A stretch of DNA of 8,544 bases from Acidimicrobiia bacterium (GTDB lineage: Bacteria > Actinomycetota > Acidimicrobiia > Spongiisociales > ZC4RG35): contig JAOUGY010000156.1 of assembly GCA_029865445.1 (NCBI GenBank), positions 1 through 8,544 on the forward strand, given 5' to 3'. Under the pieces are notes generated by a model that was not told the DNA's origin, did not search any database, and saw nothing but the letters and a program-made list of their open reading frames with translations. This document shows, one piece after another, positions 1 through 6,911 of this stretch (positions within the stretch are counted from its first letter, which is position 1; every line of letters starts with the position of its first letter). The translations under genes and the position numbers were made by a program.

Positions 1-1833
1 GAGGACTTCGGTGTCCAGGGCCTCTGCCAGGTCCGAGTCGGTCATCGTGTCGAGTTCTGTGCCGTCGATGACCCTGACCGAATCACCGACCATTCCGATG
101 CGACGCCCGATCACGGACGCGGTCACACCCGAGTCCCCGGTGATCATGATGATGCGGATCCCGGCGCCTTTGCAGGTAGCGACGGCCTCAGCAACCTCGG
201 ATCGAGGTGGGTCGTGCATCCCCAGCAGCCCGAGGAATTCGAGGTCGGTCTCGATCTCGTCATCCGCGAGCCCTCCGGGCCCGGTGGGGAGCGTCCGTCT
301 GGCGACGCCCAGCACTCGGAGCCCCGCCGCGGACAGGTGGTCGATTTCGGCGTCGACGAGGACCCTCAGCTCGGGTGTGAGGGCGACTACACCATCTCGC
401 GTGACCACACTCGCCGCGACCTCGAGAATCGCGTCCGGCGCACCCTTGACGTGCACCATGTGTCCCCCGGCGGTCCGATCGACCGTGCTCATGCGCCTGC
501 GAGACGAGTCGAAGGGCAATTCCACCGCTCTGTCCCACGGGCCGCACACTCCCGCTTTCATCGCCGCCGTCACCACAGCCGCCTCGGTCGGATCCCCGAC
601 ACACACCCATCGACCACGGTCATCGCGAAAGACACGGGCATTGCACGCCGCGGCTGCCGCGTCGAGCATCGCGAGGAGAAGATCGTCCGCAGCGGGCACG
701 ATCTCGCCTTCTGGCCGGTAGCCCACTCCGCCGAATCGGTATTCGACATCGCCCGTGACCGCGGCGAGAACGGTCATCTCGTTCTGTGTCAAGGTCCCGG
801 TCTTGTCGGTGCAGATCACGCTCGTCGAGCCAAGCGTTTCGACCGCCGAGAGCTTCTTGACCAGCGCGTTGCGCCTCGCCATCCGCTGGGTGCCCATGGC
901 GAGCGAGAGGGTGACCGTGGGCAGCAATCCCTCGGGCACGAACGCCACGATGATGCCGAGCCCGAAGATGAATCCGCGGCCGGGTTCCAGCCCTCCCAGA
1001 GTGATGGCGATGGCCAGGAGCGCGACACCCACACCGACCGCCACGATGCTGACGATGACGCTGAGCCTCCGCATCTCGAGCTGAAGCGGGCTCGGCGCCT
1101 CTTCCACCTGTTGAGTCAACGACGCGACCCGACCGAGCTGGGTTCGTCCGGCGGTGGCATAGACGACCGCCCGGCCCTTCCCGGCTGCGACATTCGTCCC
1201 CGCTAGAACGAGGTTTGGGATCTCGGCCGGTGGCTTGTCGACGGCTGCCGTCGCCTCCGAGCCGCGACGCACGGGGGCCGATTCACCCGTAAGCGTCGAC
1301 TGGTCGACCCGGAGGCCTCTCTGGTCGAGAACCCGGGCATCGGCCGAAATGCGGTCTCCTTCCTCCAGGATGAGGACGTCGCCGACAACGAGGTCTCCCG
1401 CCGGCACCCTCGCTCGCACGCCGTCACGAAGCACGGTCGAGAAGACCGGAAGCAGCCCTCTCAATGCGGCAGTCGCCTGTTCTGCCCGGTATTCCTGGTA
1501 GAAGCTGAAGACGCCGTTCACGACGTTCACCACCCAGATCGCGATGCCGAGCTGCGGCAGCCTGGCCACGAACGCGATTCCCCCCGCCACCCACAACAGC
1601 AGCGCCATCAGATGCCCGAAGTTCGCCAGAAAGTGCCGGACAAGCCGGCGAGGGGGAGCGTCCGAGAAGACATTCGCTCCCTGTTCGTCGAGACGGCGGT
1701 TCGACTCCGCGCTGGACAGACCGGACTCGTCGGACCCGAGCGACGCCAGCGCATCTGCGCGGGAGAGTCCGGCAATGACGGCTGCGTCGGGCGATTGCGG
1801 TGACGACGTGACATCGGCGACCGTTCTCATCAT
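1..1833 (-). CDS. P2-type cation-transporting ATPase, N-terminal part (cut by left edge)
   Basis: Membrane pump that moves a cation using ATP through a phospho-aspartate intermediate. The open frame runs from ATG at 1833 to base 1 (611 residues) with no stop, so the C-terminus is outside the window. Visible in order: cation-ATPase N-terminal domain (about 22-60), M1/M2 hairpin (about 72-112), actuator loop TGES (182-185), M3 (about 257-279), M4 with VPEGLL (299-304), phosphorylation site DKTGT with Asp343, nucleotide-domain GDPTE (413-417) and KGAPD (463-467), DPPR (541-544) and TGD (565-567). The GDGxND hinge and M5-M10 are missing, so the ion cannot be assigned. PEGLL resembles Na/K-type and many bacterial P2 pumps more than the PEGLP of SERCA-type calcium pumps (family knowledge). 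A GGAGAG sequence lies 9 bases before the first of two tandem ATGs; the second ATG (1830) is an alternative start. The family assignment is secure; the substrate is not. Confidence 0.95.
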   Translation of the reverse strand, partial: MMRTVADVTSSPQSPDAAVIAGLSRADALASLGSDESGLSSAESNRRLDEQGANVFSDAPPRRLVRHFLANFGHLMALLLWVAGGIAFVARLPQLGIAIWVVNVVNGVFSFYQEYRAEQATAALRGLLPVFSTVLRDGVRARVPAGDLVVGDVLILEEGDRISADARVLDQRGLRVDQSTLTGESAPVRRGSEATAAVDKPPAEIPNLVLAGTNVAAGKGRAVVYATAGRTQLGRVASLTQQVEEAPSPLQLEMRRLSVIVSIVAVGVGVALLAIAITLGGLEPGRGFIFGLGIIVAFVPEGLLPTVTLSLAMGTQRMARRNALVKKLSAVETLGSTSVICTDKTGTLTQNEMTVLAAVTGDVEYRFGGVGYRPEGEIVPAADDLLLAMLDAAAAACNARVFRDDRGRWVCVGDPTEAAVVTAAMKAGVCGPWDRAVELPFDSSRRRMSTVDRTAGGHMVHVKGAPDAILEVAASVVTRDGVVALTPELRVLVDAEIDHLSAAGLRVLGVARRTLPTGPGGLADDEIETDLEFLGLLGMHDPPRSEVAEAVATCKGAGIRIIMITGDSGVTASVIGRRIGMVGDSVRVIDGTELDTMTDSDLAEALDTEVL

Positions 1834-1909
1834 CGATCGTGACTCTCCTTCGTTGATCGTCCCGCCGCGGCTGCGCCGCCAGCAGGGCACAACGACCCAG
1901 ATGAGTCAC

Positions 1910-1924
1910 GCGGTCCGCGACCGC
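1910..1924. repeat. Short perfect inverted repeat (GCGGTC-CGC-GACCGC)
   Basis: A 6-bp perfect stem with a 3-base loop lies between the flavin reductase stop and the ATPase start. It could be a secondary terminator element for the flavin reductase transcript, an operator for the ATPase gene about 75 bases downstream, or chance in G+C-rich DNA. No T-run follows on either strand. Confidence 0.35.
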
Positions 1925-1946
1925 AAGGACGTCTCGAACGCGGGGC

Positions 1947-1966
1947 GTAGGCCCGCCCGGGCCTAC
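1947..1966 (-). terminator. Hairpin directly after the flavin reductase stop, probable U-less terminator
   Basis: GTAGGCCC and GGGCCTAC form a perfect 8-bp G+C-rich stem around a 4-base loop; the loop ends can also pair to give 9 bp with a 2-base loop. The hairpin begins at the base after the TGA (1969-1967) of the minus-strand flavin reductase. There is no following U-tract, as is common for proposed actinobacterial terminators. It separates this gene from the ATPase gene on the same strand, suggesting they are separate transcripts. The structure is seen; its activity is inferred. Confidence 0.6.
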
Positions 1967-2467
1967 TCAGTGACCGCCGCGCTTGACGCCGCCGTACTTC
2001 ATACGGGTGTCGCTCATGGCGGCAGGGCGGGTCTCGTCGTCGTTGATGCCGGCTGCCACCACTTCACCGACGAAGAGGGTGTGGGTGCCGAAGTCGATCG
2101 ACTGGCGCACTGCGCAATCCATCCATGCGATCGCCTCTTCGAAGACCGGCGCCCCCGAGCTTCCTTCGAGGATCGGACGACCGTTGAGTGCCATCCCCTC
2201 CTTGGTGGCCGGCTTGGAGAATTTCACGAACGGGCGGGTGTCCTCCGACGACCACAGGTTGACGGTGAAGGAACCACCCTCAGATATCAGCCGGTGCGTC
2301 ACCGCCTTGTTGTCCACCCCGACGCCGATCAACACCGGCTCCATGGAGAGCTGCGTGATCCACGATGTCGTCATCGCGTTCCAGTCGTCGCCGGCACGCG
2401 ACCCGACGAGTGCGAGGGCGTTTGGGATCTTCCAGGTGACCCGGTTGAGCAGTTCGTCGTCGACCAT
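1967..2467 (-). CDS. Flavin reductase-like FMN-binding protein
   Basis: A 166-residue protein of the flavin reductase / FMN-binding split-barrel family, cytosolic, expected to bind FMN and use NAD(P)H to reduce flavin, often for a partner monooxygenase. Evidence: NAMTTSW at 30-36 followed by MEPVLIGVG (42-50), the usual flavin-contact strand; GSFTVNLW at 65-72; FGTHTLFVGEV at 126-136, the conserved GxHxxFxG segment; and MKYGG near the C-terminus (156-160). Length fits a single-domain member. ATG at 2467 is preferred because AGGAG lies 5 bases upstream; an in-frame GTG at 2491 would add 8 residues. No oxygenase partner is adjacent, so the physiological acceptor is unknown. It is divergent from the stress-protein gene across a 97-base gap and is followed at once by a hairpin, so it is probably monocistronic. 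Confidence 0.88.
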   Translation of the reverse strand: MVDDELLNRVTWKIPNALALVGSRAGDDWNAMTTSWITQLSMEPVLIGVGVDNKAVTHRLISEGGSFTVNLWSSEDTRPFVKFSKPATKEGMALNGRPILEGSSGAPVFEEAIAWMDCAVRQSIDFGTHTLFVGEVVAAGINDDETRPAAMSDTRMKYGGVKRGGH

Positions 2468-2552
2468 TGCGGCTCCTAGCTGGCTTGTCACCCGTGTTTA
2501 GTCACTTCGAGCCAATACCCGTACTTCGGGCCGGTAGACCCTCTCGGCGGCG

Positions 2553-2558
2553 TATCCT
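2553..2558 (+). promoter_or_regulatory. Putative -10 element TATCCT of a leaderless promoter
   Basis: TATCCT fits TAnnnT and ends 6 bases before the GTG start at 2565, so transcription would begin at or next to the start codon. The nearest purine-rich stretch (GGCGG, 2546-2550) is too far upstream to act as a ribosome site. No good -35 was found 16-18 bases upstream. Confidence 0.5.
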
Positions 2559-2564
2559 CGCAGA

Positions 2565-3074
2565 GTGCACATCCTCATCGCCACCACCGGCGTTCTGTCC
2601 CCGGCTCCGGTCGCCGACCTGTGCGAGCGGCTGGCCGGATCTGACGGCCGGCTCACGGTCATGACCGTGATCGAGGTCCCCCGCCATTTCCTGGAATCGA
2701 TGGCAGACGACGAGCGTCGTTCGTTCCTGGACGACACGTCGTGGCAGTCCGACACCGCCGAGATGAAGGCGTTGACCTATCTCGAAGAGCGGGGACGGCG
2801 GGCCGTCGAGCCCATCATGTCGGCGTTCCGGGCACGGGGCCAGGAACCGGAGATCCGGTTCGTGGAGGGAACCGATCCCGTGGAAGCGATCGTGTCGACG
2901 GCGGCTGCGGTCGAAGCCGAGATCATCATCATGGGCGCGACCCGGCGCCTCTTCACCGAACAGGCGTGGACCAGCGTCTCTGCACGCGTGATGGAACGAA
3001 CACAGTGCCCGCTTCTCCTGATGCCCGGCCACCGGGCCGAGGACACCGGCGAGATCCCCCGACTGGAGCTGTAA
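2565..3074 (+). CDS. Universal stress protein (UspA-like) family protein
   Basis: A 169-residue cytosolic protein with the UspA-type alpha/beta fold: beta-1 MHILIATTG at the N-terminus, a strand at LTVMTVIE (30-37), a helical middle, then IIIMGATRR (120-128) and SVSARVMERTQCPLLLM (137-153), matching the usual C-terminal signature helix and last strand. In ATP-binding family members the signature is GxxGx9G(S/T) with an Asp after beta-1 (family knowledge). Here only the first glycine (124) is kept, Arg127 sits where the second is expected, Thr136/Ser137 stand at the third, and Thr-Thr replaces the Asp region. It may therefore not bind ATP (inference). GTG at 2565 is chosen because it gives the complete first strand and has a -10-like TATCCT six bases upstream. 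The role is presumed to be stress or energy signalling; ligand and target are unknown. Confidence 0.85.
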   Translation: MHILIATTGVLSPAPVADLCERLAGSDGRLTVMTVIEVPRHFLESMADDERRSFLDDTSWQSDTAEMKALTYLEERGRRAVEPIMSAFRARGQEPEIRFVEGTDPVEAIVSTAAAVEAEIIIMGATRRLFTEQAWTSVSARVMERTQCPLLLMPGHRAEDTGEIPRLEL

Positions 3075-3080
3075 CAGCTC
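3066..3080. terminator. Hairpin straddling two convergent stop codons
   Basis: GAGCTG-TAA-CAGCTC is a perfect 6-bp inverted repeat. Its loop is exactly the TAA stop of the plus-strand stress protein, and its right arm runs into the TGA (3081-3079) of the minus-strand lipoprotein. The position suggests a compact bidirectional terminator, but the stem is short and has no T-run. Confidence 0.4.
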
Positions 3081-3543
3081 AGCCGATCGGAACGGGGTAC
3101 TCGACCCCGCAGAATCCTTCGACGGAGTCCCGGGCCGCCACCACCACTTCGGTCATACCGGCCGCGATCGTCACCCCCGAAAGAGAGCGCGTGAAGGGCT
3201 GTTCGTCGACATGGGGGTGGGCGAGTTCCCGGATGCCGAGCACGGTGCCGTCGGGTGCGCGTACCTCCCATGCGTCGGCGTACTTGTCCCAACCGGTGTC
3301 GGCGGAAGCAACGGTGACGTCGAACCGGTAGTCCCCATTCGCCTGCACCTCGACGTCGACATCGATGACGTCGGCGCAAACACCTGGGGCCGGATCGGGG
3401 AACGTCGATTGTGATACGGCGGTGGAAGTCGTGACGCTCACTCCGGCGGTGACGGTCGGGGCCTCGTCCTGGCCCGAAAGGGCGGGAGTGACGCCACTCC
3501 CACATGCCGCCACCAGGACGCCGAACGCCGCGAGCCGTCTCAT
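3079..3543 (-). CDS. Small secreted lipoprotein with a conserved HPHVDEQPFTRSL-type domain, function unknown
   Basis: A predicted 154-residue lipoprotein anchored on the outer face of the membrane. From ATG at 3543, MRR is followed by a short hydrophobic run and the lipobox VAAC, with Cys14 as the lipidated residue. A Thr/Ser-rich linker (about 25-50) precedes a domain of about 100 residues with TGWDKYADAWEV (83-94), APDGTVLGIREL (97-108) and HPHVDEQPFTRSL (109-121). I recall similar WDxYADxWEV / HPHxxEQPFTRSL segments in uncharacterised bacterial proteins but no function. Cys56 and Cys145 could form a disulfide. The 13-residue signal is short; an in-frame GTG at 3564 would give 20 residues and is a real alternative. 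AAGGGG lies only 3 bases before the ATG, and TATCAA ends 7 bases before it. It faces the stress-protein gene with 4 bases between the two stop codons. Confidence 0.8.
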   Translation of the reverse strand: MRRLAAFGVLVAACGSGVTPALSGQDEAPTVTAGVSVTTSTAVSQSTFPDPAPGVCADVIDVDVEVQANGDYRFDVTVASADTGWDKYADAWEVRAPDGTVLGIRELAHPHVDEQPFTRSLSGVTIAAGMTEVVVAARDSVEGFCGVEYPVPIG

Positions 3544-3600
3544 GGACCCCTTGATACCAGGCACTCGCCACTACGAACAGAAACTGTCACACCCCTCCGA

Positions 3601-3606
3601 TACGTT
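3601..3606 (+). promoter_or_regulatory. Putative -10 element TACGTT of a leaderless promoter
   Basis: TACGTT fits TAnnnT and ends 7 bases before the ATG at 3614. There is no Shine-Dalgarno-like sequence in the gap. It lies in the 70-base divergent region shared with the minus-strand lipoprotein. No convincing -35 was seen. Confidence 0.4.
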
Positions 3607-3613
3607 CGACTTC

Positions 3614-4072
3614 ATGAGCGTGGTCAACTTCCCCTCGGCGACAGGTCGCACCGCCAATCCCCCCACACGAATCGGCGGAAGAAGGAATTTGCGGGGCGAC
3701 ACCCGTCCGAGCAGGTCGTGCGTACACGACCGGTACCTGGTCGGTCGGTTCGTGGCCGACGTCTGTCCCGACTCCCTCGAGGTCACGTGGCGCGACAGCA
3801 ACAACGACGAGGTCGACCCGGCGTTGGCGTTGGCCGGCCTGTTCGGCTCGTTCGACCTCGAAGCCGCCCTGGACGGAATCCATGCCCCGAGCGACACGAT
3901 CCTCGTGTACCGCCCGGACAGCCGCAAGGGACGGGCAGCCATGGAAGCGATCCCGGTCCGTCAGTGGCTGCTGGCCGCCCCCGGACTGTGGCTCACGCAG
4001 GACGGGTCCCGCCTGCTGCTCGCACCCACCGACCCACAGCTGGCGGCGAACCTGAGCCGGGACCTCAGCTAG
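3614..4072 (+). CDS. Hypothetical protein, family not recognised
   Basis: A 152-residue protein I do not recognise. Support for coding comes from strong third-position G/C from about codon 38 to the end, with an ordered amino-acid composition (acidic segment SLEVTWRDSNNDEVD at 54-68, then Leu/Ala-rich helices). Residues 1-37 are Arg/Pro/Ser/Thr-rich, have weaker codon bias and could be a disordered tail or wrongly included; an in-frame TTG (residue 26) or the GTG at 3764 are alternative starts. No signal peptide, membrane span or cysteine cluster is seen (Cys36 and Cys51 only). ATG at 3614 is favoured by a TACGTT hexamer 7 bases upstream. The frame continues open upstream to 3365, but that part is antisense to the lipoprotein gene. 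Its TAG shares four bases with the stop of the convergent dehydratase gene. Confidence 0.6.
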   Translation: MSVVNFPSATGRTANPPTRIGGRRNLRGDTRPSRSCVHDRYLVGRFVADVCPDSLEVTWRDSNNDEVDPALALAGLFGSFDLEAALDGIHAPSDTILVYRPDSRKGRAAMEAIPVRQWLLAAPGLWLTQDGSRLLLAPTDPQLAANLSRDLS

Positions 4073-5013
4073 GCGCCGTTGCGCGGGCCGCTCCGTGTGA
4101 TTGCCGCCGGATCCGTGTTGGCGCCACACACCACCACCACAACCCGCTCTCCCGGACGCGGTCGGTAGCGCCCAGAGAGCACCGCGGCCGTGGCAGCGGC
4201 ACCACCCGGTTCGGCGATCAACCTGAGCCGATCCCACAGCCATCGCTGCGCACGCACGATCGAGTCGTCATCGACGAGCACCGATTCCGCTCCCGCCTCG
4301 CTCAAGGCGGCGAACGGCACGTCGCCGATCCGGCGGGCGCCGAGGGAGTCCGAAGCGATCGACTCGACATCGACGTCGACCGGTCGGCCGGCCGCCTTCG
4401 CCGCCCCAAACGCCTGTGATCCCTCCGGTTCCACGCAGACGACGCGTGCCCGATCTGTCAACCACGCTGCGGTGCCTGCCGCGAAACCTCCGCCGCCAAC
4501 TGCCATCACCACCGTGTCCACATCGGGTACCTGGCGTTCGATCTCGATGCCCATGGTGGCCTGACCCGCCACGGTCAACTCGTGGTCGTAGGCGTGAACC
4601 TCGAGCGCCCCGCTGACCGCGGCTCGGCGTTGCGACGCCGCCAGCGCATCTGCGTAGAGGGGTCCGCCGACGACGACCTGTGCGCCCAGCGCGGCGATGC
4701 CTTCTCTCTTCAGGGCGGGTGTCACCTCGGTGACGAACACCTCCGCCTGGATTCCGAGTTGAGCTGCGACGTGGGCTACCGCCAATCCGTGATTGCCACC
4801 CGAGGCTGCGATGAGCCCCGACTCGGGAACACTTCCGCTGCCCAGCACACGGTTGAACGCCCCCCGGGGTTTGAACGAGCCCGTGTGCTGGAGGAGTTCG
4901 AGCTTTGCCACAACCGGGATTCCGTCCATGTCCACGTTCATCACAGGCGTGGTACGCACGTGACTGCGGATCCGCTCCTCTGCAGCGAGGATCTCGTTGC
5001 GGCCGGGGATCAC
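4069..5013 (-). CDS. PLP-dependent serine/threonine dehydratase family protein
   Basis: A 314-residue fold-type II PLP enzyme, the usual size for catabolic threonine/serine dehydratases without a regulatory ACT domain. It is expected to deaminate L-threonine to 2-oxobutanoate and/or L-serine to pyruvate in the cytosol; serine racemase or a related activity cannot be excluded. Motifs: TGSFKPRGA (44-52) with Lys48 as Schiff-base lysine, SGGNHG (71-76), the tetraglycine phosphate loop GGGG at 173-176, AEPGG (267-271) and CGANTD (296-301), where many relatives have SGGN or CGGN. The GTG at 5013 is chosen because it gives the standard N-terminus and overlaps the exporter TGA as GTGA, a coupling arrangement; the frame is open further upstream to 5412 but only within exporter sequence. 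No biosynthetic-type C-terminal regulatory domain is present, so a catabolic or detoxifying role is more likely than isoleucine synthesis. Confidence 0.9.
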   Translation of the reverse strand: MIPGRNEILAAEERIRSHVRTTPVMNVDMDGIPVVAKLELLQHTGSFKPRGAFNRVLGSGSVPESGLIAASGGNHGLAVAHVAAQLGIQAEVFVTEVTPALKREGIAALGAQVVVGGPLYADALAASQRRAAVSGALEVHAYDHELTVAGQATMGIEIERQVPDVDTVVMAVGGGGFAAGTAAWLTDRARVVCVEPEGSQAFGAAKAAGRPVDVDVESIASDSLGARRIGDVPFAALSEAGAESVLVDDDSIVRAQRWLWDRLRLIAEPGGAAATAAVLSGRYRPRPGERVVVVVCGANTDPAAITRSGPRNGA

Positions 5014-6911
5014 ACCGGCTCGCGATCCCGGAACTGCGTCTCGTACAACGTCGAGTACAGACCACCCCGGTCCAAGAGCTCGTCGTGGGTCCCGGTCTCG
5101 ACCAGCCGCCCCTCGTCGAGCACCAGAATGAGGTCCGCCTTCTTCACCGTCGACAGGCGGTGAGCGATCACCAGGGCGGTGCGGTCGACCATGAGGCGCT
5201 CGAGGGCATCTTGGATGAGGGCCTCCGACCGGGTATCGAGATGTGACGTGGCTTCGTCGAGAACCAGAATGCGCGGGTCCTTGAGAATCACCCGGGCGAT
5301 GGCGATTCGCTGCTTCTCGCCTCCGGACAACCGATATCCACGCTCGCCGACCATGGTGTCGTACTTGTCGGGCAACGAGTCGACGAACTCGTGGATGTTG
5401 GCGGCCCGGCACGCTTCGATCAGGTCGTCGAGGCCGGCATCAGGCCGGGCATATCGAAGGTTCGCACCGATGGTGTCGTGGAACAGGTACGTCTCCTGGG
5501 TCACCACGCCCACCGCCCGGGCCAGCGACGACAACGCAACCGACCGCACATCGTGGCCATCCACGAGCACCCGACCCGCGGTGACGTCGTAGAGACGCGG
5601 CAGCAAGTAGCTGATCGTGGTCTTCCCGGCACCGCTGGGTCCGACGAGGGCCACGAGTTGTCCCGGTTCGGCGACGAACGACACATGTTCGAGCGCCCAC
5701 TCGCGGGAGGACGCGCTCGTCACCGTTCCCGTGTCTCCGGCCGACCCGCCGCCCCATGGGCGGAACCTCTTGACGCCTTCCAGACCCTCGGGGCCATCGG
5801 ACCGGTACGTGAAGTTCACGTCGTCGAACTCCACCCGCCCCTCCGGCTCGGCCAACTCGACCCCATCATGTGGGTCGGGGAGGTCGGTGGCCAGATCGAT
5901 CACCTCGAACACCCTCTCGAACGAGACGAGCGACGTCGCAAACTCGACACGACTGTTGGAAATGGCCGAAAGAGGACCGTACAGCTGCACCACCAGCGCA
6001 CCGAACATCACGACCTCGCCAACGGTGAGACTTCCTTGAATGGCGTAGTAACCACCCAGCCACCACACCACCGCGGTGCCGGCGGCGGACACGAGCCCGA
6101 GGCCTGCGAAGAACCATCGGCCGATCATGGCTCGGCGCACCCCGAGGTCTCTCACCGCCGCCGCCTCGACCCCGAACCGCCGCGATTCGTCTCGCCCTCG
6201 ATCGAACAGCTTGGCCAGCAAGGCACCGGAGACATTGAACGTCTCCTGGAGGATCGCCGACATGGAAGCGTTGTGCTCCATCTGCCGTTCCGTCACGCGA
6301 CGGAGGACCCGGGCCACTCTCCGAGCCGGCAACACGAAGAGCGGGAGCGCCGCCACCGCCAGCAAGGTCAGGCGCCAGTCGGTTCCCAGCATCACGAACA
6401 AGATCGCCACGACCGACACGATGTTGGAGAGGATGGAGACGAAGGTGCCGGTGATCGCCTGTTGGGCGCCGACAACATCGTTGTTGAGGCGCGAGATCAG
6501 CTCGCCAGTCTTCGTGGCGGTGAAGAAGCGCAGCGACATCGTCTGGAGGTGGTCGTAGAGCTGCTGCCGGAGGTCGTAGATGATCCCCTCCCCCGCTTTG
6601 GACGACCAATACCGCTGCAACACGCCAATCAGGGCGCTGATGACCGGAACGGCGATGATCCCCAATCCCAACAATGCCAGGTGGGAGAGGTCCCTGTCCG
6701 GGATGGCAACGTCGACGATTTCCCTGGTGAGAACGGGCGGGATGACGCCAAGAGCAGAAATGACCAGCACGGTGACGAGCACACCGATGAGACTCGCCCG
6801 GTAGGGCGCGCCATACGACCACACGCGTTTCAGAAGGGCGCGATCGACCGACGGGCGATCTTGGTCTTCGTCGTACTGGAGGTAGCTGTACCAGCCGCCG
6901 CCGTGGATCAT
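5010..6911 (-). CDS. ABC exporter, fused transmembrane and ATPase domains (MsbA/ABCB-like half-transporter)
   Basis: A 633-residue half-transporter expected to form a homodimer (or pair with another half) in the cytoplasmic membrane and export an unknown, probably hydrophobic, substrate. Residues 1-340 hold the six-helix exporter domain (spans near 41-60, 78-98, 156-176, 180-196, 266-286, 296-314). The ATPase domain shows A-loop Tyr369, Walker A GPSGAGKT (424-431), Q-loop Gln472, signature LSGGEKQR (528-535), Walker B ILVLDE (548-553), D-loop SHLD (556-559) and switch His584. Catalytic Glu553 is present, so it should be active. Tyr369 and Walker A are about 55 residues apart, against roughly 25 in well-known exporters such as Sav1866, because of a Gly/Ser-rich insert at about 371-404. 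ATG at 6911 has GAGAG 7 bases upstream. It lies 63 bases after the lipoprotein gene and overlaps the dehydratase by 4 bases. Confidence 0.95.
   Translation of the reverse strand: MIHGGGWYSYLQYDEDQDRPSVDRALLKRVWSYGAPYRASLIGVLVTVLVISALGVIPPVLTREIVDVAIPDRDLSHLALLGLGIIAVPVISALIGVLQRYWSSKAGEGIIYDLRQQLYDHLQTMSLRFFTATKTGELISRLNNDVVGAQQAITGTFVSILSNIVSVVAILFVMLGTDWRLTLLAVAALPLFVLPARRVARVLRRVTERQMEHNASMSAILQETFNVSGALLAKLFDRGRDESRRFGVEAAAVRDLGVRRAMIGRWFFAGLGLVSAAGTAVVWWLGGYYAIQGSLTVGEVVMFGALVVQLYGPLSAISNSRVEFATSLVSFERVFEVIDLATDLPDPHDGVELAEPEGRVEFDDVNFTYRSDGPEGLEGVKRFRPWGGGSAGDTGTVTSASSREWALEHVSFVAEPGQLVALVGPSGAGKTTISYLLPRLYDVTAGRVLVDGHDVRSVALSSLARAVGVVTQETYLFHDTIGANLRYARPDAGLDDLIEACRAANIHEFVDSLPDKYDTMVGERGYRLSGGEKQRIAIARVILKDPRILVLDEATSHLDTRSEALIQDALERLMVDRTALVIAHRLSTVKKADLILVLDEGRLVETGTHDELLDRGGLYSTLYETQFRDREPV

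Noticed and set aside
11..1206. Overlapping plus-strand frames of 236 and 330 codons at the left end
   Set aside because: They are antisense to the P-type ATPase, which carries TGES, DKTGT, KGAPD and TGD motifs in order. The plus-strand products are Ser/Arg-rich without any recognisable domain.
1864..1880. GCGGC-TGC-GCCGC inverted repeat before the ATPase gene
   Set aside because: The stem is only 5 bp in a run of CCG/GCC, expected by chance in this base composition.
1544..2479. A 311-codon plus-strand frame across the ATPase start and the flavin reductase
   Set aside because: It crosses a real gene boundary and two hairpins, and its product has no domain; the flavin reductase on the other strand has clear family motifs.
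3365..3613. Upstream extension of the hypothetical gene to an ATG at 3365
   Set aside because: This part is antisense to the lipoprotein, which has a clean lipobox and conserved domain. A TAnnnT hexamer and ATG at 3614 give a simpler start.
3587..4243. A 218-codon minus-strand frame opposite the hypothetical gene and the dehydratase end
   Set aside because: Its product is Gly/Arg-rich and overlaps the dehydratase, which is certain. The plus-strand frame here has the better codon pattern.
5014..5412. N-terminal extension of the dehydratase to 447 residues
   Set aside because: The extra 133 residues are Arg-rich and come from exporter sequence read out of frame. The GTG at 5013 gives the normal family N-terminus and a GTGA overlap.
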